Shown here in pieces: positions 8,357-18,418 of a stretch of 64,000 nucleotides of DNA. Within the stretch, counting starts at the first letter, position 1; each line of letters begins with the position of its first letter. The position numbers and the translations under genes are program-made. Source of the DNA: Gammaproteobacteria bacterium. Its GTDB lineage: Bacteria; Pseudomonadota; Gammaproteobacteria; Eutrophobiales; Eutrophobiaceae. The stretch spans positions 1-64,000 of the forward strand of contig QKIY01000028.1 of assembly GCA_003250975.1 (NCBI GenBank), given 5' to 3'. The notes beneath the pieces are model-generated. The model saw nothing but the letters and a program-made list of their open reading frames with translations, ran no database searches and was not told the origin of the DNA.

Positions 8357-9045
8357 GTACTTAGCCTGTTAAAACGTTCCATAAGGATATTGACTATATA
8401 GGCCACCAGAAGAAGCAAAAACCCAAGCGCAAGTCCAAATTCAAATTCTCCCTTGCTGGTTTCAAGGGCGATTGCTGTTGTCATCGTACGCGTATAACCC
8501 TCAATATTACCGCCCAGCATCATTGCTACACCCACCTCACCAATAGCACGACCAAAGGCGGCTACGATGGCGGCAAGCATTGCAAATCGTACCTCACTGA
8601 TAAATATAATGTTTTTCTGGTAATGATTGGCCCCCATCACAATACTCGTGGATGCGATCCTGGGATCTGCGGTATTTGCACCAGCTATGACAAGATTAAG
8701 GATAATGGGAAATATAAGAATGCACTGGCCCGCTATCATTGCAGTCTGGGTGTATAAAAGACCCAGTTCACCCATCGGCCCCTGCCTACCCAGTAAACCA
8801 AATAATAAGAGGCCAACTACAACTGTAGGCAAGGCCATCAGCGTATTAAGAATATTCTGGATACTCCTTTTACCTCTGAACCTGTTAAGAGAAAACAGTA
8901 TCCCCAAGGGCAAGCATATGATGGCTGTAAGTGTTACAGAAATCAGGGAGATTTTCAGTGACGTCCAGGCAACATAATAGAGTTCGGTATCAAATAACAG
9001 AATCAGCTTAAACGCTGAAAGAAAAGCCTGAGTAAAGTAATCCAT
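8353..9045 (-). CDS. tupB: ABC transporter permease, tungstate-type (TupB-like)
   Basis: Inner-membrane permease of 230 residues with five or six hydrophobic segments and the EAA-type coupling motif around GRAIGEVGVAMMLGG (about 165-179). The sequence LMALPTVVVGLLLFGLLGR and the short length fit TupB rather than ModB. It begins 11 bases after the stop of an unknown lipoprotein gene and overlaps the ATPase gene by four bases, so all three are probably one operon. No periplasmic binding protein (TupA) gene is in the window, which is unusual because tupA normally comes first. Confidence 0.8.
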   Translation of the reverse strand: MDYFTQAFLSAFKLILLFDTELYYVAWTSLKISLISVTLTAIICLPLGILFSLNRFRGKRSIQNILNTLMALPTVVVGLLLFGLLGRQGPMGELGLLYTQTAMIAGQCILIFPIILNLVIAGANTADPRIASTSIVMGANHYQKNIIFISEVRFAMLAAIVAAFGRAIGEVGVAMMLGGNIEGYTRTMTTAIALETSKGEFEFGLALGFLLLLVAYIVNILMERFNRLST

Positions 9046-9056
9046 TTACGGTCCAC

Positions 9057-10562
9057 TTATTGATATTGAAAGTTTTCCTCGAAAAGGTATGGATCATCGA
9101 AATGGCGACGGCCAACAAAAGCAATGGCGTGTCTTCCACGTTGCCGCATGGCGCCCGGTTCTGTAATACCCATGGGCCAGAAAAACCAGCGCTCCTTCCT
9201 TTCTGTACCAGAAACGAGTCCACTTTCCATAAACATACTGCGACCCTTCTGTTTCTGATCAGTTACGGTTAAATTTTCCAGTTCACCATAATCCCTCAAA
9301 TTATAAATTCTGTCTATTTTGTTGATTTTCTCATTCCTTATTTGCAATAAATAATGAGTGCCATTTTCCAATGTAATATAAAGTTTCCCAACTCCATCTT
9401 GCTCCGGTGCGATGTCGGGGACAAGGATAGGTTCAATGAAACCTTCCTGATTTATTTGTTTCCTTATTCTTTTAGAAGGAAAAACCATATGATAACAACC
9501 GCAATTATGTATTGTATCGTAAAATAATACATTACCTTCATAATCGAATGTAACCCGCCAGGTAATACCATCAATATTCCCACCCAAGAGATCGAATGAG
9601 CCTGTCAGCGGACGTGCAGGAAACCAGATTACATAATTTAATTGCAGGAGATTCTTATCATAAAATCGAGTATAGGAATGGTAGATAAAGGTAATATGCT
9701 TTCGTACATCAATCTTAATTTTACCTTCATCCCATGTAGGATTACCCGGAAAATCATTTTCATCATATGTATTAATTTCCCATACTGGTGCATATAATAA
9801 AAATAATTTTTTTAATTTCTCGGGTTCAAATTCCGGTATTGCCAAAGGATTTGCAGCTGCTTCTTCAAATAATTTCCTTCGCTCAGCATCATTAATTGTC
9901 ATAACCTTATCAGCGGCGGCATATCTGATAAATTTTCCATTTTGAAATCTTTTTACCAGGGGGACTGCAAACCGCTCCTGTGTTTCCTCATGCAGATTAT
10001 TCACCCCGTTCATAAAAAAAATCGAAGCAATCGGATATACTCCAAGTGTCCTTTTCATAATACTGTAATCGTCGGCTACAATCGCCTTGCGCCTGATATC
10101 CTTTATCACACCCGGATCACCTGCCGTAAACATGGTCAACATTGATGCACAAGAGGTCAAATATTGAATCAGGCTATCCCCCGTTTTCACTCCCTGCATA
10201 AGTGCATCCAGATCACCTTCAGGTAAATTGTTTATTTCGGACACACGTGCCTGCAAATCAAGTACACTCATTAGTTCCAGCCATTGAGTGGTTTGATCGG
10301 TGTCCTGAAGTTCATTACGAAATGATGAGAGGAACCGGTTTACTCGCAAAAAGGGATAACCATCCACACGGGCAGCTCGCCCATCTCTTATGCCGTGGGT
10401 GGCCACATAGCTATCCAGCGCAGCGTAGGTCCCCAGACAAGCCTGCGCCGTCTCATCATCCTGGACATAGTCTTGAGCATACGGAAGCCGGTGAGCCGGG
10501 CCTGCGCAAGCAGTCATCAAACCCACTACCAACAGTAATATAAGGGTCCTTTTCATTCTCAT
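9057..10562 (-). CDS. large lipoprotein of unknown function
   Basis: A 501-residue protein I cannot assign to a family. Residues 3-19 form a lipoprotein signal peptide with lipobox LMTAC, so Cys19 would be lipidated. The mature protein has a helical N-terminal part and a beta-rich C-terminal part after about residue 240. An unusual NCGCYHMVFP stretch lies near residue 355; with its two cysteines and a histidine it could bind a metal or heme, but this is speculation. It does not look like a type II periplasmic binding protein. It is first in an operon with the tungstate-type permease and ATPase, 11 bases upstream. The start at 10562 (MRMKR) or two codons later cannot be decided. Confidence 0.75.
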   Translation of the reverse strand: MRMKRTLILLLVVGLMTACAGPAHRLPYAQDYVQDDETAQACLGTYAALDSYVATHGIRDGRAARVDGYPFLRVNRFLSSFRNELQDTDQTTQWLELMSVLDLQARVSEINNLPEGDLDALMQGVKTGDSLIQYLTSCASMLTMFTAGDPGVIKDIRRKAIVADDYSIMKRTLGVYPIASIFFMNGVNNLHEETQERFAVPLVKRFQNGKFIRYAAADKVMTINDAERRKLFEEAAANPLAIPEFEPEKLKKLFLLYAPVWEINTYDENDFPGNPTWDEGKIKIDVRKHITFIYHSYTRFYDKNLLQLNYVIWFPARPLTGSFDLLGGNIDGITWRVTFDYEGNVLFYDTIHNCGCYHMVFPSKRIRKQINQEGFIEPILVPDIAPEQDGVGKLYITLENGTHYLLQIRNEKINKIDRIYNLRDYGELENLTVTDQKQKGRSMFMESGLVSGTERKERWFFWPMGITEPGAMRQRGRHAIAFVGRRHFDDPYLFEENFQYQ

Positions 10563-10704
10563 ACCCGGGATATCCGCTTTTTACACACGGAACTGGTAGT
10601 TTATAGGACCCCGACGCTTCAAAATATAAGCAAATTTAGCCAAAATAGTAGAAATAAATGTCGGGACAGTGTAATTTAGCCAACCCTTTGTAAATCAGTT
10701 AATT

Positions 10705-12075
10705 ATGGCGCAAAAGCTCTTTATTCAAACCTATGGCTGCCAGATGAATGAATACGATTCAGCAAAAATGCTGGATATCATGGTCGCCTCGCACGGCATG
10801 CAACCGACAGAAGACCCGGTAGAGGCCGATCTAATTCTTCTGAATACCTGCTCGATCCGGGAAAAGGCCCAGGAGAAGGTATTCTCTCAGCTGGGCCGCT
10901 GGCGGGAACTTAAAGAGGCCAAGCCCAGCCTGGTTATCGGTGTCGGTGGTTGTGTAGCCAGTCAGGAGGGGCATGCCATTCGTCAACGTGCTCCCTATGT
11001 TGATATTGTCTTCGGTCCTCAGACCCTGCAGCGCCTTCCGGAGATGTACAACAGGGTTAAAGAATCGGGCCATGCGGTTGTCGATATCTCATTTCCGGAA
11101 ATAGAAAAATTTGACCGCCTGCCCGAGCCGCGCGCAGAAGGCCCTACGGCCTTTGTGTCGATTATGGAAGGCTGTAGTAAATATTGCACATTTTGTGTTG
11201 TCCCCTATACACGAGGTGAGGAAATCAGTCGCCCCTTTGATGATGTGATTACTGAAATTGTTGACCTGGCTGATCAGGGGGTCAGGGAGATTAATCTCCT
11301 GGGGCAGAATGTAAATGCCTATCGTGGCCGTATGCATACAGGAGAAACCGCAGACCTCGCCCTGCTAATCGAGTATGTGGCCGAAATAGATGGAATTGAT
11401 CGTATCCGGTTTACAACATCGCATCCCACTGAATTTTCTGATCGCCTCATAGAAGTTTATGGAAGAGTGCCGAAACTCGTAAATCACTTGCATCTGCCGG
11501 TTCAGAGTGGATCAAACAGGATACTGGCACTGATGAAAAGGGGGCATACGACACTCGAGTATAAGCACAAGATTAAGAAACTACGCGATATCAGACCAGA
11601 CATCAGCCTATCTTCAGACTTTATTATAGGTTTCCCGGGTGAAACCGATAACGATTTCAATGACACGATGAATCTCATAGAAGAGGTAGGCTTCGATCAA
11701 TCATTCAGTTTCATCTACAGCAAAAGGCCGGGTACACCGGCTGCAGGATACGAAGACGATGTTCCTGCTGAAGTAAAAAAGGAACGCCTTGCACTGCTGC
11801 AGGAACGCATAAACCGGCAAGCCAGATTCATTAGTAAAAATATGGTTGGCACATTCCAGAAAGTTCTTGTAGAGGGTCCTTCAAGAAAAGATCCGAATGA
11901 GCTGTGTGGCCGAACTGAAAATAACAGGATTGTTAATTTTCAGGGACCTACAAGTCTCACGGGGGAATTTGTTGACCTTAGAATAACTGCAGCACTTCCC
12001 AATTCGCTCAGGGGAAGCTATTGTTCAGAGATGGCTGAATTATTCTTTCCTTCAGATAATCGTATCAGTGCCTGA
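10705..12075 (+). CDS. miaB: tRNA-2-methylthio-N6-dimethylallyladenosine synthase MiaB
   Basis: Radical-SAM methylthiotransferase of 456 residues that adds the 2-methylthio group to i6A37 in tRNAs reading UNN codons. Order of domains: N-terminal UPF0004 part with its three cluster cysteines (in [20 protein letters not shown] and GGCVASQ), radical-SAM core with [15 protein letters not shown] (about 153-167), and a C-terminal TRAM domain. Length equals that of typical MiaB. It is the first gene of the miaB-ybeZ-ybeY-ybeX-lnt cluster common in gammaproteobacteria. The ATG at 10705 has no clear ribosome site. Two copies of AATTTAGCCAA lie 40 bases apart in the upstream region. Confidence 0.97.
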   Translation: MAQKLFIQTYGCQMNEYDSAKMLDIMVASHGMQPTEDPVEADLILLNTCSIREKAQEKVFSQLGRWRELKEAKPSLVIGVGGCVASQEGHAIRQRAPYVDIVFGPQTLQRLPEMYNRVKESGHAVVDISFPEIEKFDRLPEPRAEGPTAFVSIMEGCSKYCTFCVVPYTRGEEISRPFDDVITEIVDLADQGVREINLLGQNVNAYRGRMHTGETADLALLIEYVAEIDGIDRIRFTTSHPTEFSDRLIEVYGRVPKLVNHLHLPVQSGSNRILALMKRGHTTLEYKHKIKKLRDIRPDISLSSDFIIGFPGETDNDFNDTMNLIEEVGFDQSFSFIYSKRPGTPAAGYEDDVPAEVKKERLALLQERINRQARFISKNMVGTFQKVLVEGPSRKDPNELCGRTENNRIVNFQGPTSLTGEFVDLRITAALPNSLRGSYCSEMAELFFPSDNRISA

Positions 12076-12078
12076 TCC

Positions 12079-13086
12079 TTGAATACTGCACCTGCTGATT
12101 CACATCCCTGTTCCATGGAACTGGAACTTGACCCGATTGACAATCAACGCCTGGCTAATCTGGCAGGGCCACTTGATGGTCATTTGCGCCAGCTCGAACG
12201 CCGTCTCGGTGTAGAAATCAACAACCGGGGAAATAAATTCCAGGTAATCGGTACAAGAAAATCTGCAGAAACATGCAACAGATTATTGCAGGATCTTTAT
12301 AATATCACGGCCGAAGAAGTATTAACCACCGAGAAGGTGCACCTGTTCCTTCAGGATGCGGGCATTGATGATGAAGCCGGGGCAGAGGCAGAACAGGAAT
12401 TCAGCATCAAAACCAAACGCGGCGTAATTAAGGGAAGGAGCCCCAACCAGCGATTATACTTACGGAATATACTGACCCATGATATCTGTTTTGGCATTGG
12501 GCCTGCAGGAACTGGCAAAACCTATCTAGCCGTTGCATGTGCCATAGAAGCCCTTGAACAGGACAAGGCCAGACGCCTGGTACTCGTCCGGCCTGCCGTG
12601 GAAGCCGGTGAGCGGCTGGGTTTTCTTCCGGGTGATATGGTACAAAAGGTCGATCCTTATTTACGTCCCTTATTTGATGCACTTTATGACATGCTCGGCT
12701 TCGAGCGTGTAGCGAAATATATTGAGCGTAATGTAATAGAGGTTGCCCCACTGGCCTTTATGCGTGGCCGTACATTAAATGACTCATTTATCATTCTTGA
12801 TGAAGGCCAAAATACCACTATTGAACAGATGAAGATGTTCCTTACACGCATTGGTTTCAACTCAAAGGCGGTAATCACTGGTGATATTACACAGATCGAT
12901 CTGCCTCGCGGCAAGAGATCCGGACTAAGACATGTAATTGACATTCTTAAAAACGAGGACGGGATAAGCTTTACATTTTTCAAATCAAGAGATGTGGTAC
13001 GTCATCCCCTGGTGGGCAGAATCCTGGATGCCTATGAGCGCCATGAAAAGAGCGGGGATCCAGGAATACCTGACAATGACCATTAA
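12079..13086 (+). CDS. ybeZ: PhoH-family ATPase YbeZ
   Basis: PhoH-like P-loop ATPase of 335 residues, cytoplasmic. It has an N-terminal KH-like region (about 13-80), Walker A GPAGTGKTYLA (about 140-150) and Walker B FIILDEGQN (about 236-244). YbeZ works with the neighbouring endoribonuclease YbeY in rRNA maturation and RNA quality control. The frame opens with TTG at 12079, three bases after the miaB stop; an internal ATG at 12115 (MELELDP) is an alternative and agrees with where similarity to E. coli YbeZ begins. The 3' end overlaps ybeY by 11 bases. Confidence 0.94.
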   Translation: MNTAPADSHPCSMELELDPIDNQRLANLAGPLDGHLRQLERRLGVEINNRGNKFQVIGTRKSAETCNRLLQDLYNITAEEVLTTEKVHLFLQDAGIDDEAGAEAEQEFSIKTKRGVIKGRSPNQRLYLRNILTHDICFGIGPAGTGKTYLAVACAIEALEQDKARRLVLVRPAVEAGERLGFLPGDMVQKVDPYLRPLFDALYDMLGFERVAKYIERNVIEVAPLAFMRGRTLNDSFIILDEGQNTTIEQMKMFLTRIGFNSKAVITGDITQIDLPRGKRSGLRHVIDILKNEDGISFTFFKSRDVVRHPLVGRILDAYERHEKSGDPGIPDNDH

Positions 13087-13540
13087 GCTGGATCTGCAGA
13101 AAGCAAGCCGAGTTTCATCATTACCCGGCAAGCAACTGTTTAAAACCTGGGTTAAGACAGCACTTATGGGGCGCCGTGAAAATGCCGAATTGACTATCCG
13201 GATTGTTGATGAGGAAGAGGGGCGATCCCTGAATGAAAAATGGCGTAAGACCGCTGAGGCAACCAATGTGCTGTCATTCCCTGCTGAAAATATGAGTGAT
13301 ATCGCCCCTGATTTACTCGGAGATATTGTTATTTGTGCACCTGTTGTCCAGAAAGAAGCAGATGCGCAGGGGAAATCGGTAGAGTCACATTGGGCACATA
13401 TGGTCATACACGGTACATTACATCTTCTGGGCTTTGACCATATCAAACCAGATGAAGCAAAGAGGATGGAAGACATTGAAATTAAACTACTTGGCCAGCT
13501 GGGTTATGATGACCCGTATGAAACTGCAAACGAAGCATGA
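13076..13540 (+). CDS. ybeY: endoribonuclease YbeY
   Basis: Single-strand-specific metallo-endoribonuclease acting in 16S rRNA 3'-end maturation and ribosome quality control. The zinc signature HGTLHLLGFDH near the C terminus is the family's HxxxHxxGxDH motif. The start at ATG 13076 (MTIKLDLQ) gives 154 residues, the usual length, and has AGGA about ten bases upstream; a longer frame from 12992 runs back inside ybeZ and is not believable. It overlaps ybeZ by 11 bases and ends in an ATGA overlap with ybeX, indicating tight translational coupling. Confidence 0.96.
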   Translation: MTIKLDLQKASRVSSLPGKQLFKTWVKTALMGRRENAELTIRIVDEEEGRSLNEKWRKTAEATNVLSFPAENMSDIAPDLLGDIVICAPVVQKEADAQGKSVESHWAHMVIHGTLHLLGFDHIKPDEAKRMEDIEIKLLGQLGYDDPYETANEA

Positions 13541-14394
13541 GCAAGAATAGCAACAGTAATTTACGTTCCTGGATAAAGAGGTTTGCAACTCTTTTTTCCC
13601 GCGAACCTCAGGACCGCGAGGCACTTATTGAACTGTTGCGTAATTCGGAAAACCGTAACATTCTGGACCATGATGCACTTGCGATGATTGAAGGCGCCCT
13701 GCAGGTCTCTGATATGCAGGTCAGGGATATTATGATTCCCAGGGTCCAGATGGTTGTGATCAAATATGACTCAGAGCCCAGAGACATTCTGTCTGTTGTT
13801 GTCGAATCAGGCCACTCCAGATTCCCGGTAATCGGTGATGACCCTGACGAAATAATGGGAATATTGCTTGCAAAAGACTTGCTTTATTATTACGCCAGCG
13901 ATCAGCAGGACAAATTCTATATTAAAGACCTGATGCGTCCTGCTGTATTTGTGCCCGAAAGCAAAAGGCTGAACGTATTGCTCAGGGAATTCAAGTCTAG
14001 CAGGAATCACATGGCTATTGTCGTTGATGAATATTCATGCACATCGGGCCTCGTGACCATAGAGGATGTCATTGAGGAAATCATCGGCGAGATCGAAGAC
14101 GAACATGATATTGATGACGAAGAGCATATCACCCCTTATGGAAGAAACAGGTACAGCGTCAGTGCCCTTACGCCCATTGACGAATTTAATGGATATTTCA
14201 GCACGTCGCTCAATGATGATGAATTTGACACTATTGGCGGCCTCGTGCTGAATGCTTTTGGCCACGTTCCAAAACGGGGTGAATTCATCGAATTCGAAGG
14301 TTTTAATGTAAAAATACTCCGGGCTGACAAAAGACGAATCTATCTTATGCGGATGGCTAGGATCGATAACCAGAGTCCGCCACTTTCAGAATAG
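13537..14394 (+). CDS. ybeX: CorC/YbeX: CBS-pair and CorC/HlyC transporter-associated domain protein
   Basis: Cytoplasmic protein of 285 residues with two CBS domains (about 65-190, including DIMIPRVQMVVI and VVDEYSCTSGLVTIEDVIEE) and a C-terminal CorC/HlyC domain (about 205-280). Genetically tied to magnesium and cobalt efflux and to ribosome maturation in the ybe operon. The start ATG overlaps the ybeY stop by four bases. The neighbouring lnt gene follows after 30 bases. All family signatures and the length fit; one unusual feature is the cysteine in the normally Gly/Ala-rich EYSCTSG position. Confidence 0.95.
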   Translation: MSKNSNSNLRSWIKRFATLFSREPQDREALIELLRNSENRNILDHDALAMIEGALQVSDMQVRDIMIPRVQMVVIKYDSEPRDILSVVVESGHSRFPVIGDDPDEIMGILLAKDLLYYYASDQQDKFYIKDLMRPAVFVPESKRLNVLLREFKSSRNHMAIVVDEYSCTSGLVTIEDVIEEIIGEIEDEHDIDDEEHITPYGRNRYSVSALTPIDEFNGYFSTSLNDDEFDTIGGLVLNAFGHVPKRGEFIEFEGFNVKILRADKRRIYLMRMARIDNQSPPLSE

Positions 14395-14424
14395 CCAGAG
14401 CATAGTAAACCTGCTTTTTTCACC

Positions 14425-15948
14425 GTGTCCCGATTTATTATTAATCCCGTTATCTGGCAGTCGCTTGGTGCGATATTTTCCGGCGGAATCATACCCCTGG
14501 CTTTCGCTCCATTTGATTTGCCTGCAGTTGCCATTTTCTCAATCGCGGTGCTTTTCTATTTGTGGTGCCAGGCTAAGCCTAAAAAGGCATTTATATTGGG
14601 ATATCTTTACGGATTGGCCATGTTTGGCTTCGGCGTTAGCTGGTTGCATATCAGCATCAATCTCTTTGGTGGAGTTAATTTTGCCGGCGCTATAGCAATA
14701 ACCTTTGCCCTTGTCGCCTATCTGGCGCTTTATCCCGCAATAACGGGATACTTTGTACGCAAATATTGTTCAAGCTGTGCGACTGGCATTTTCCTTTTAC
14801 TTGCAGCCCCCGCATTCTGGGTTTTCGGTGAATGGTGCCGTTCCTGGATATTTACCGGCCTCCCCTGGTTGAACCTAGCCTACAGCCAGACAAATTCTGT
14901 ACTTTCCGCATTTTCTCCGCTTACGGGAATCTATGGTGTCAGCTGGCTGGTTTGCCTTATCGCCGCCCTGTTTCTGTATATTCTCCTGACGACACAAATC
15001 AGAAAGAAAATTTATGCCGCTTCTACCATCCTGATAATTTATGGCGCCTGTTTTCTGCTCAACGGGATACAGTGGACCCGGGCAGATGCCGGGGTAAAAC
15101 AGGTGGCCCTTATTCAAGGGGCTGTACCCCAGGAGATAAAATGGCAGGAGGACCACAGGCAGACCACCATCGATCTATACCTCGCGTTATCAAAACCGCA
15201 TTGGCAGGGTGATCTGATTATTTGGCCTGAGACGGCAATTCCGATGTTCTACCATCAGGCAAAACCGCTGCTCGAGAAGCTGCTTGATATGGTAGATCAA
15301 AATCATGCTACCTTTTTGACAGGGATCCCCATTTATTCACCTGAAGACAGGAAATTCTACAACAGTGTTATTGTCCTGATGCGGGATGATCTGGATATTT
15401 ATCATAAATACCATCTGGTCCCGTTTGGTGAGTACCTGCCACTTGATAACTGGTTAAGGCCCGTGCTCGACAGCATGGGTATACCTATGTCTGATTTCAG
15501 CTCGGGGGATAACAGGCCCTTGGTCAGAGCCGGTGATATCACCGTGGGTGTCTCCATCTGTTATGAAGATGTCTTTGGGGAAGAGGTCATCAGGGCATTA
15601 CCCGAGGCAGGACTCTTGGTAAATGTCAGTAACGATGCCTGGTTCGGGGACTCTCTTGCCCCACACCAGCATTTACAAATGGCACAAATGCGCGCTAAGG
15701 AAACAGGTCGTTATCTCCTGCGTTCCACCAATACGGGAATCAGTGCAATTATTGATCAGAAAGGAAGGATTGTATCCCGTTCGCCACAATTCCAGCCGCA
15801 TGCCTTGACAGGGCATGTAAGGGTATTTCATGGCTCAACACCCTATAGCCTTATGGGGAATTATCCCGTTATCATTCTCCTGGCGATGATACTGGCAATC
15901 CTTATCGGTGGGCATTATCGTTCGAACGTTCAGGCACTCCGTTCCTGA
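14425..15948 (+). CDS. lnt: apolipoprotein N-acyltransferase Lnt
   Basis: Inner-membrane enzyme that adds the third acyl chain to the N-terminal cysteine of lipoproteins. It has 507 residues. Several membrane segments lie in the first 210 residues, then a periplasmic nitrilase-like domain with the catalytic Glu in WPETAIP (about 270-276), Lys in YHKYHLVPFGEYLP (about 329-342) and Cys in VSICYEDVFGE (about 375-385). A final helix is at 480-497. The start is GTG at 14425. Last gene of the ybe operon; its 3' end overlaps the convergent antiporter gene by 19 bases. Confidence 0.96.
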   Translation: MSRFIINPVIWQSLGAIFSGGIIPLAFAPFDLPAVAIFSIAVLFYLWCQAKPKKAFILGYLYGLAMFGFGVSWLHISINLFGGVNFAGAIAITFALVAYLALYPAITGYFVRKYCSSCATGIFLLLAAPAFWVFGEWCRSWIFTGLPWLNLAYSQTNSVLSAFSPLTGIYGVSWLVCLIAALFLYILLTTQIRKKIYAASTILIIYGACFLLNGIQWTRADAGVKQVALIQGAVPQEIKWQEDHRQTTIDLYLALSKPHWQGDLIIWPETAIPMFYHQAKPLLEKLLDMVDQNHATFLTGIPIYSPEDRKFYNSVIVLMRDDLDIYHKYHLVPFGEYLPLDNWLRPVLDSMGIPMSDFSSGDNRPLVRAGDITVGVSICYEDVFGEEVIRALPEAGLLVNVSNDAWFGDSLAPHQHLQMAQMRAKETGRYLLRSTNTGISAIIDQKGRIVSRSPQFQPHALTGHVRVFHGSTPYSLMGNYPVIILLAMILAILIGGHYRSNVQALRS

Positions 15949-18353
15949 CCAACTTTTTCCAGGCGGTTACCAAGTTCCGGATTGGCCTTAGCGAGTGATA
16001 GTACATCCTTGCGTCTTATCCTCAATAATGTACAAGGCGCCGTTGCCTTTACCGTGGCTGTCCTGATCTGGTCACCTAACAGGGCCATTTCTCCGAAAAA
16101 GTCCCCCTCTCTCAGTTCTGCGATAAGCTGCCCATCCCGCAGTACAGTAACCTTGCCATGGGTAATAACATAGAGCGCGTCTCCATGTTCGCCTGAACCG
16201 ATTATGATATCACCTGCCAGAAAAGTAACCTGTTTACTAATTTCAACCAGTTGATTCAATACCTCATCAGAAAGGCCTGTTAACAAGGGAACGCCTCCTA
16301 TCAGGTCTCCGGTAGTAATTTTTGGTGCCGGCTCCGTGATCGATGGTAAGTCAGAAAGAACCCCGTCTATCAGGCGCTCAACAAAAAGGTGTGCCTTGGC
16401 ACCAATCTCCCCTTGCTGAAATTCAGACAGGATATGATTCTCCGCCGCCCTGAGTGAAACCCTGGTAAACAAGTTTGTTTCAAACCTGGTGAAGAAGGCA
16501 GGAAATTCCTTTTCCACCTGAGCAAGCCGTTGTTTCCGCCGTTGTAATCTCTCTCTGTATTTACGGGCAATTTTCTCCCGTAATTCCTCATTATAATCGT
16601 ATTGACTCTCAATTTTATCTAACACCTTGGCGCATACCAGTACTCCGGCTATATCATGCTGCAGGCTCTGTGACAGCCGAAGGTTCTGGTATCTTGCCAA
16701 TAACCATGTGCTCCAGTCATGTTCACGCAGCCGCTTTATCATGGCCTCTTCAAGCTTTACAAATATCCCGGAACGTTTAACGTCTTCAATGCACTCTTCA
16801 TTTTCAACCGGGTTGAGATATTTTTCACGATCTCTCTGAAGGTTATTCCTGAAGTCGAGGTAAGCATAGTGCTCCAACATACCAATATCATAGAGCTGCT
16901 TGAGGGCATCAAATTCGGTACGGAGCGCCATAATGGCCAGATGACGTTCCGTCTGATTCTTTTCTATCACTGTGTCACTGATGCTGAAAAGCCGATCCGT
17001 ATCTTTCCTTATCAGTTGTTCCCTGACACGGCTGATTAATTCATTTTTGTATAACAAATCTAGTGTATTCGCACTTTTCTCTTTCGCCGTCGACAAGGCA
17101 TAGCGTAATTCGGACAGCTCATCATCGTTCATCTTGTCTATACCAAGGCGCCTGATCAGGGGCCTGACGGTTGGGGCATTGACAAGCAAGGAAAAAAGTA
17201 CAGCACCCAGTGTCAGATTCAATACCAGATCCCTTCCAGGCAAGTCTGCGGGTATGGATAACACGATTGCAATTGCCAGCCCGCCCTTCAGGCCACCCCA
17301 CCACATAATATGCCGTTCAGCCATGCTGATTTTTGGTAATGAAAACAAAGTGATACTGACAGGTACCAGACTATATACCGTACATGCCCTGGCAAACAAA
17401 ACGAGCAGTATCGCTATTAGGACCAAATCAAGTTGAGTAACCAAAAGACCGATATCGATAGATATCCCTACAAGGAGAAATAACAGGGAATTACTTATTA
17501 AAACGATAACGTTCCAGGATTCGTGAATGAAATTTATTTCCGTCTGGGGGAGGCGATTAACCCAGGAGTAGGCAAGTGTAATGGATGAGCCGACTACGGC
17601 CATTACACCGGAAACATGTATAAAATGCTCTGCAATTATAAAGCTTGAATAAGCGATGACCAAAGACATGATCATAAAAGCATTCATGCCTCTGAAGAAC
17701 CGGTGTAGCACTTCACCTGTCAACACACCAAGGATTACACCGACAATTAATCCCCCAAAAAACACCCTAAGAAACTCGACGACCGCCAAGCCAGCATCTC
17801 TCCACTCAAGATTACCCGCAACCATGAGTCCCAGGATAATATTAAATAGCACAATAGCCGTTGCGTCATTCAGAAGTGATTCACCTTCAATCAGGACCGT
17901 AAGCCGCTCAGGGACGCCCAGCTCCCTAAACAGGGCAATCACTGCTACAGGATCCGTTGCGGATATGAGCGCGCCAAAGAGCAGGGCAAGTCCCGGATTA
18001 ACATCTAGCAAGAGCCAGAGACCCGCGCCTATTATGGCAGTCGATATTGAGAGGGCTAATACGGCGAGTACCAGCACAGGTGCTATATCCTTCATCAATT
18101 GCCGTGCGTTGAGATTGATCCCTGATTCGAATATCAGCGCCGGCAAAAAGAGAAAAAGGACAATTTCGGGGCTAAGCTGAAATTGCAACAAGAATTCCAG
18201 CGCGTCAATTTCTCTTGCGAAAAATCCAAGGGTGATGCCGATAACTACAAGAAATACGGTGTAGGGAATTGACCATTTCTGACAAAGTCCGGCTGCCAGC
18301 ATGGCCAATGTCAACAATCCCATGATAATCAATACGATTTCAGAGAGCGGCAT
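15930..18353 (-). CDS. CPA1-type Na+/H+ antiporter with C-terminal cyclic-nucleotide-binding domain
   Basis: An 807-residue protein. About twelve hydrophobic segments fill residues 1-400 and contain the exchanger signature GALISATDPVAVIALFRELG and a second acidic motif GESLLNDATAIVLFN. A long charged, coiled-coil-rich cytoplasmic region follows (about 400-670). A cNMP-binding domain lies at about 690-800, with the phosphate cassette GEMALLGDQIRTATV including the conserved Glu and Arg, so nucleotide binding looks intact. This layout resembles plant SOS1 and bacterial NhaP-like regulated antiporters. Inference: sodium or proton exchange gated by cAMP or a related nucleotide. Confidence 0.9.
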   Translation of the reverse strand: MPLSEIVLIIMGLLTLAMLAAGLCQKWSIPYTVFLVVIGITLGFFAREIDALEFLLQFQLSPEIVLFLFLPALIFESGINLNARQLMKDIAPVLVLAVLALSISTAIIGAGLWLLLDVNPGLALLFGALISATDPVAVIALFRELGVPERLTVLIEGESLLNDATAIVLFNIILGLMVAGNLEWRDAGLAVVEFLRVFFGGLIVGVILGVLTGEVLHRFFRGMNAFMIMSLVIAYSSFIIAEHFIHVSGVMAVVGSSITLAYSWVNRLPQTEINFIHESWNVIVLISNSLLFLLVGISIDIGLLVTQLDLVLIAILLVLFARACTVYSLVPVSITLFSLPKISMAERHIMWWGGLKGGLAIAIVLSIPADLPGRDLVLNLTLGAVLFSLLVNAPTVRPLIRRLGIDKMNDDELSELRYALSTAKEKSANTLDLLYKNELISRVREQLIRKDTDRLFSISDTVIEKNQTERHLAIMALRTEFDALKQLYDIGMLEHYAYLDFRNNLQRDREKYLNPVENEECIEDVKRSGIFVKLEEAMIKRLREHDWSTWLLARYQNLRLSQSLQHDIAGVLVCAKVLDKIESQYDYNEELREKIARKYRERLQRRKQRLAQVEKEFPAFFTRFETNLFTRVSLRAAENHILSEFQQGEIGAKAHLFVERLIDGVLSDLPSITEPAPKITTGDLIGGVPLLTGLSDEVLNQLVEISKQVTFLAGDIIIGSGEHGDALYVITHGKVTVLRDGQLIAELREGDFFGEMALLGDQIRTATVKATAPCTLLRIRRKDVLSLAKANPELGNRLEKVGQERSA

Positions 18354-18418
18354 TGTTGTTCCCCTTTCCGGATCTGAATCAGCTAACTAAATTTTACATT
18401 ATGAGGAACCTGTTCGCT

